Positions 59,157 to 64,000 of a stretch of DNA of 64,000 bases are shown here, one piece after another. Positions within the stretch are counted from its first letter, which is position 1. Every line of letters begins with the position of its first letter. The notes under the pieces were generated by a model, which had not been told where the DNA came from, did not search any database, and was given only the letters and a program-made list of their open reading frames with translations. Both the position numbers and the translations under genes were made by a program. The stretch is taken from NCBI GenBank assembly GCA_001692895.1, contig KV748185.1, forward strand, positions 1,984,001 to 2,048,000. Direction: 5' to 3'. The DNA is from Cenococcum geophilum 1.58. Lineage: Eukaryota > Ascomycota > Dothideomycetes > Gloniales > Gloniaceae.

Positions 59157-59823
59157 TAATATATACTTTATCTCGTTCTATTAGTAGTCTAGTAGGAGGT
59201 AGCGGACCTATAGTTTCTCTAAGGATAGGTAGGTAAACCTTATAACCCTTATCCTCTATCTATTAAGGGTTATTAGTTTCTAATATTATAGGAGTTAGGG
59301 TTAGTATTGTATGCCCTAGTTTAGGAGAGCTTCGCGGTTTAACAGGCTGCTTACTTTCCTCTCCCTTTTTAGTACTCTTACTGTTATTATAGAATGGGCC
59401 TAACATTCCTAACAATCCCTTTACTGGTACTATTACCATTATTATAAATTTAAAGGTAGCTCTGATAAATATAAGAATAATAGTATAAACCGTTGCAAAT
59501 ATAGTAAATAAAATATAAAAAACTTTTCTCTGCTGTTCCTAGTGTACCATAGTCCTTCCTTTTATCCTTTATCTTACTATGCCACGTACTCGCCTTCTTA
59601 TTACTACTTGCTGACTACCATTCCCGTATAGAGAGCTTAGCAAGTATTATCAGTTTATTCTTTATAGCGGTGGCTACGCATAGGTCGCTAATATGCCCGT
59701 GCTTCTTTATCTTAGTTATTCTATTACAGTTCTAGATCGTTTCTATGCGTCTCCTATATATAGAGCACCAGACTTCTAATCTAAAGAGCTTGCCGTTATT
59801 TCTATGTGAAATGCCATAAAATA

Positions 59824-60101
59824 TATAGGAGGGTACGACCTCTCTAAGATAGGAAAGTCTTAGTGCTGTCTATTAGTCGGTCGGTTAGTCTATTAGTCGG
59901 TTACCATTAGTTAGAATTAAGTAGTAAGAAGAGAAAGAAAAGAGTATATTAAAGGAAAATTGTATGTCTATCGGTGTCGCCTAAGTTGTTAAAAACTCTA
60001 AGGGCTTTAAACCGATCTATATAACTTATGGAAAGCCTAGGCTCTCCTAAAGCTATACCTAATCTAGATATTAAATCCAGGGGCCAAATCACACCACTAT
60101 A
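59824..60101 (-). repeat. 5' LTR of Gypsy-3
   Basis: 278 bp; plus-strand TATAGGAGGG to CACCACTATA (terminal base changed by RIP). Same length as its partner. Confidence 0.93.
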
Positions 60102-60105
60102 CTAT

Positions 60106-60800
60106 AATAGAAACAAGGCTAGATATCGCCTTTACGGTATTAACAGTAAGCCGTTTCGCCTATAATCCTACCTTTACTTATATAACGGCCGTAAGACTTA
60201 TCCTTTAATACCTAGCTGGCTTACTTAATAAAGTAATTACTTATAGAGGTAATAAGAACCTAGACCTTATACTAATTAGCTTTAGTAATGCCGACTAGGG
60301 ACGAGATAAAACTATAAGACGCTTTATATTGGGCTTTATATTTATATTAAACAGAGGACTAATTTTATAGAAATTAAAGCTATAAGCTACCGTTTTACTA
60401 TTAATATATTAATTAGAGTACACGGCTCTAACGGCTGTAGTAAAAGAGGCTACGTGGCTTTAACTTTTACTTATTAAACTAGGTGTACTAGACTAGAGCG
60501 AACAGTTTACTAGGATTTTAATTAAAACTAATAACTAAGCTATAAAAGCGTTGGCCGAAAATTTAGTTTAGTACAATTAAATAAAGCATATTAACATCTA
60601 GTTTTATTATATAAGAGATAAGATAAATAATAACAGGATTAACCTTATATACGTTGCCTTAATTAATATAGCGGCCGACGGCCTTACTAAGCCTCTTGCG
60701 GGTCCGCCTTTTTTAAACACCTTTAGATGGTACAGAAACTTAATTAACTACACTAGGCCTTAATAGGAAATTAGTACACAATTAATAGATCCTTAAAGAG
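60106..60800 (+). pseudogene. Copia-2 RNase H fragment
   Basis: Resumes Copia-2 after Gypsy-3. LISFSNADQGRD near 60275 marks the first acidic site. AVVKEATWLQLLLIKLGV near 60440 follows (the SxxEAE-type helix). The end reads KHINIQFYYIRDKINNNRIN, then NIAADGLTKPLAGPPF near 60665-60710, the diagnostic Copia C-terminus. Stop near 60760-60800. Frame changes and RIP stops throughout. Confidence 0.85.
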
Positions 60801-60860
60801 TGCGTTAAATAATACCTTAAGGCCTTAAAACAAGCAATAGAACTCGACCTTAATCTACTA

Positions 60861-60894
60861 ACCTACTACTTAAACCTACTACTTAAACCTACTA
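60861..60894 (+). repeat. 13-bp tandem repeat at the Copia-2/Gypsy-1E junction
   Basis: ACCTACTACTTAA twice, then a partial ACCTACTA, ending exactly where the Gypsy-1E LTR begins. Probably Copia-2 3' untranslated sequence. Confidence 0.75.
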
Positions 60895-61319
60895 TGTTAC
60901 GGACGCTTTAAGTACAATATTACGACTACTAGGAGAGGAGTCGGAAGAAGCTAGTTAGTTAATTTAGGCACGGTCCAGAATAGAGCCAATAAAACCATAT
61001 AACAAGGAATGGTAGCCAAGGTCATATAATATAATCTATATAATCTATATAATCTATAGGATCTATAACAGAGTAGACAGAGCATACGTATATTACGTAT
61101 AAGAAGGATTTTATAAGAGTACGGTTATATATTTAAGAACCCTTAATCCCTACCTAGATAGTTCCTTCCTTATAGTGATTTTCAGAATACAATTAGAGTT
61201 AATCTATTAGGCAACCACTTCACCAATTATTATTACTTGTTAACCTCTATACTTATATTACCTATATACCTAGCCTAATAACGAGCCTACTGTAGTTCCT
61301 GCTATAAGGTTCCGTTATA
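60895..61319 (+). repeat. 5' LTR of Gypsy-1E
   Basis: 425 bp, TGTTACGGACG to CCGTTATA. The TAATCTATA microsatellite near 61030-61065 is longer than in the 3' LTR of copy B. Confidence 0.92.
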
Positions 61320-61364
61320 CAATTACTACCTAGTTATAGTATTAAATATAGAGAGTCAAATAAC

Positions 61365-64000
61365 ATGCCACCAAAAGCACTAGCTACAACGCCATTAACG
61401 GCGGAAACTACTTTAAGGTTAGGTAACGACACCAGTATAGTAAACACTAACTTATAGCAACCTATAACGATCGGATAGCTATAAGAGATAGTTAACTAGT
61501 TAATAGAAAATAATGCAACGTTAGAAAATAGGATTAACGGAATAGGCGTAGCAAAGGTTAAGTTACTATTAATTAAAAGATACTTAGGAGAGAGATTAAA
61601 GCTTAAAGGATTCCTTATATAAATGTACTTTAAGGTAGCACAGGAAGAAGTAAAGCTAGCAACACTTATAGATTAAATAGCCTATATAGGACTATTCTTA
61701 ACAGGAAGAGCACTTAAATAATTTAAGTTTTACCTTATAGAGATACAAGTAAACGGTATAACAACCACTAACTAAGAGGTATAGTTTATATTCTTAAGCT
61801 AGAATGGATTTATAGAACAACTTATACAAATATTTAGAAACCTAGAGGCAATAACTACGGTAAAAAGAAAACTCTAAAATATTACGTAATAAACCTTAGT
61901 AATTAAGTATATAACGCAGTTCCAGACGTTAGTAATATAAGTAGAGTAGAATAATAGGGCGCTTATAGCACAGTATAAATAAGGACTTAAGGCTAAAGTC
62001 TAGGACATAATTATCCTAATAGAAGATATGGACACCCTAAGGAAACTAATAGATTAGGCGATTAAGATTAATAATTAGATCTACTAAAGGGAATAGGCTA
62101 AGAGAGGCTAGAATAGAGTTCTATAGTTATATAAGGCGCAAAGTACGTAATGACTAAAGCTAAGTCAAAAACTATAGTATAGCGCAGAGCTAATAGACCT
62201 TAGTAGTACTAAAGAAGCTTATAAGAGATAGAGTAAGAAATCGTAGAAACCTAGAGGACAAGGATTAAGTAATTAAAGGTCTAAGGAGTAGAGGCTAAAT
62301 TAGGGATTTTAGCAGCAGAAGACGTTTAGGCGGACTCTATAGTAAGAAAAATGGTTTAAAGAGGGAGCTTATATAAATTGCGGAAAATAGGGTTATTATA
62401 TTAAAGATTATAGAAGTAGGCAGAGTTACCATATAGTAAAAGGTATAAGACTAGCAGACAATATATACGTATAGAGGGATAACAATGTGCTATAAGGAAC
62501 AAAAGAATGTTTAATTAAAAGTTTTACGTTTTGTTATAACAACGCATGCCGAATTTATAAGGACGTTAAGTATGGCGTAAGCTATTAGCTATAAGAGCTA
62601 GTACCTATAAGATATAGAGGAACTAATAAACCAGTTTGTAGATCGGATATTAAGGACAATAAATTTAATGTAGGTGAAATATTCTATAATAATAAGGCAA
62701 TAAGAGTGGGTTACTAGGAACACGTAGCCATTAGAGATATTATACTAGAGGTAGAGGATAATTCCACTACAGAATAGGGAATATTAGTAGGGATTAAGAC
62801 CCTACTAAATACGATGTCTATCGCTTCGCGAGACGTAAGAGAAGTAGGATAGCGAACTACTTTGACCTTTAATAAAGGCAAAAGGCTAAAGGCTTAAGAT
62901 TTTTAAGACGAGATAAGAGACGACTAAGATTCTTAAGATAAGATAAGGTAAGCTTAAGGACCTATAATAGACGATAACCAATAGAGCAGAGCAACGGCTT
63001 CGTTTAGTAATATATAAATAAGCTTAGGACGAAGTTTCCTATAGGTATAAGACTCTTAAGACGAGATAAGTAAGATTTAAGACTCTTAAGATAAGATGAG
63101 AATACTAAGTAAGCCTAGTTGGACTAAGGCTGGAGCTAAGCTTAAGAAAGAAGTAAGCTTAGGATTACAAATCTAAAGGGGTTAAGAATTTAGGGCATAA
63201 ATAAGGACACCTATAAATAAAAGGTAAGAGGCTTCTTTATAGATTAGAGAATCTATAGCGCAAACAGCAATTAGACTAAGAGATAAATATATAAACCTAG
63301 AGGATTTACTAGTAGAATATGGTGTTTGGACTAAAGATTAAAAAGTTAATACAAAGATTAAGAAGTATAAAGACTTTAAGGATTTAAGAGTAAGACGCAA
63401 ACCAAAAGAAACTATAGAAGAGTTTAGGTAAAGAATTATTGCATAGTAAGAACAGAAACTAGATAAGAAATCTAGCATATTAGGACGTACTAAGGATAGA
63501 GCACTAGTACGAAGAATTACTAATAGGCCTAGGGTAGGCATACTAAGAGCTAAGTGGCTTACTAAACTAGAAGATAAAGAAGATCTAGGGATTCTAACTA
63601 GGTTTAAGGAACGACATATAAAGGGCTATTATAATGTAGTAATAAGAAGATACTTCCTTACGGATAAGCCGTATACACTCCAGTAGCTGTACTAAAAGTA
63701 GTATAGGTAAAGGCATAATAACGAGTAGGAAGATTTTTATATGTAGTTAAATAAACGAGTTATTTAGAACCACCCGATTATAAAAAAGGCCATAACGTAT
63801 ATTAAAGGAGCCTTAATAATAACGTTAAAGGATCTAGAGGAACGATTAGAGGACTAAAAAAGTAAGAGATATATCTTAATACCTGTAAATAAAGTTATAA
63901 CGTTTAAATTAACATAATAGAGGTTTAAACTTAAAGATAAAGATAAGTTAAGAGTTAACCTAAAGCACCTAGCATACTATATGTTATTATAGATCGTATA
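61365..64000 (+). pseudogene. Gypsy-1E gag and protease-proximal part, RIP-degraded
   Basis: Keeps the ATG (MPPKALATTPLTAETTLRLG). Capsid block KLKGFLI...YIGLFLTGRALK at ~61600-61720; CCHC knuckle near 62367-62415 (INCGK core); acidic heptapeptide repeats ~62893-63105; then the helical block found at 16.2-16.9 kb in copy B. It is cut by the window edge before the protease. Stops at Gln codons. Confidence 0.85.

Larger units (their letters stand above)
52200..59750 (-). pseudogene. Gypsy-3 gag-pol, RIP-degraded
   Basis: Minus strand. The gag half (~59750-57400) is too mutated for firm motifs and is interrupted by the piggyBac-like element. Reverse transcriptase ~55100-54300: KKERNKYQLINAAININ near 54960, IRDANLPL, then a DFFFSYNQLELD block. 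RNase H ~53960-53750 with YGVYFIVEMDVNTLVVQLNY and the closing LQDFNIRYMLGKKNSLANKL. Integrase ends ~52600-52290 with FKVRDIVMLYNIQLKQDYSS and KLDLKQLGPFRV, the usual Ty3/gypsy C-terminal fold. No chromodomain is seen after it, unlike Gypsy-1 and Gypsy-2, so it belongs to a different Gypsy branch. The last 30 codons are uncertain. Confidence 0.8.
48577..60101 (-). mobile_element. Gypsy-3, 11.5-kb Ty3/gypsy element with extra genes, minus strand
   Basis: LTRs of 278 bp each (48577-48854 and 59824-60101), 4-bp TSD CTAT (48573-48576, 60102-60105), polypurine tract just inside the left LTR (48855-48871), so the element reads right to left. Gag-pol occupies ~59750-52200. Unusually, about 3.1 kb lies between pol and the 3' LTR. 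It holds a dioxygenase-like sense frame (50946-48916), an antisense frame (51001-51900) and a palindrome block. MITE-2 and a piggyBac-like deletion derivative are inserted in the gag half; without them the element is about 10.6 kb. Confidence 0.9.
12440..60894 (+). mobile_element. Copia-2, old Ty1/copia element shattered by four insertions
   Basis: Four pieces read in order on the plus strand: gag (12757-13752), pre-integrase and integrase (30906-32148), integrase tail and reverse transcriptase (46978-48576) and RNase H (60106-~60800). They are separated by Gypsy-1B, Gypsy-1C and Gypsy-3, and the 3' end is cut by Gypsy-1E. Joining the pieces gives roughly 4.7 kb of internal sequence, normal for a Copia element. 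The TSDs of Gypsy-1C (ATAGC) and Gypsy-3 (CTAT) confirm that 32148/46978 and 48576/60106 were once adjacent. This is the oldest layer of the nest and the most heavily mutated. Confidence 0.85.
60895..64000 (+). mobile_element. Gypsy-1 copy E, runs off the window
   Basis: 5' LTR 60895-61319 and gag plus the start of the pol region, collinear with copy B 13753-~16830. It inserted into the 3' end of Copia-2. Left TSD candidate is TACTA; the right end lies beyond the window. RIP is lighter than in copy B (gag ATG preserved). Confidence 0.9.

Overview
The window is a filamentous-ascomycete (Pezizomycotina-type) repeat island. It is very TA-rich and saturated with repeat-induced point mutation (RIP). 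Almost every CpA has become TpA, so the coding relics carry TAA/TAG exactly where Gln codons (CAA/CAG) belong, and catalytic Asp, His and Cys often appear as Asn, Tyr and Tyr. No ribosomal RNA, tRNA or CRISPR is visible. The only stretch with normal base composition and an intact, non-transposon reading frame is about 11.07-12.5 kb (one 236-residue orphan gene, minus strand).

The rest is a transposon nest that can be resolved to the base from LTR pairs and target-site duplications (TSDs). Left of the gene: Gypsy-1 copy A (494-9782) is split by Copia-1 copy A (2406-8676, minus, TSD CGTAC), then ends at a perfect fold-back MITE (9785-10220, TSD TA), followed by a second inverted-repeat element (10221-10875). 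Right of the gene: an old Copia element (Copia-2, gag at 12.7 kb, RNase H at 60.8 kb) is cut by four insertions. These are Gypsy-1B (13753-~30905), Gypsy-1C (32149-46972, minus, TSD ATAGC), Gypsy-3 (48577-60101, minus, TSD CTAT) and Gypsy-1E (60895-window end). Gypsy-1B itself contains Copia-1B (21166-30482, TSD TATAC), which contains a LINE relic (26084-29141, 12-bp TSD and A-rich tail). Gypsy-1C contains Gypsy-2 (35203-42116, TSD TTAAA). Gypsy-3 contains a second MITE (57054-57351) and a deleted piggyBac-like element (58529-59156).

The most unusual content is what the Gypsy elements carry between pol and the 3' LTR. Gypsy-3 has about 3.1 kb of extra sequence there. It holds a 676-codon sense reading frame with a 2-oxoglutarate/Fe(II)-dioxygenase signature (HxD, distal His, downstream Arg; two ligands now mutated by RIP-type changes) and a divergent antisense frame. 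Gypsy-1 copies B and C share a different antisense coding relic at the same place. Gypsy-2 and Gypsy-3 share a 25-bp perfect palindrome with a compensatory base-pair change, set in about 135 bp of shared sequence, in opposite orientation relative to pol.

Scattered N bases (about 9963-10022, 15407, 15890, 29051-29073, 34243-34294, 36019-36088, 43409) fall in the nested repeats and at the centre of the fold-back. Except for the small orphan gene, nothing here should make a functional protein today. Coordinates of LTRs and TSDs are read directly; domain coordinates are approximate hand translations.
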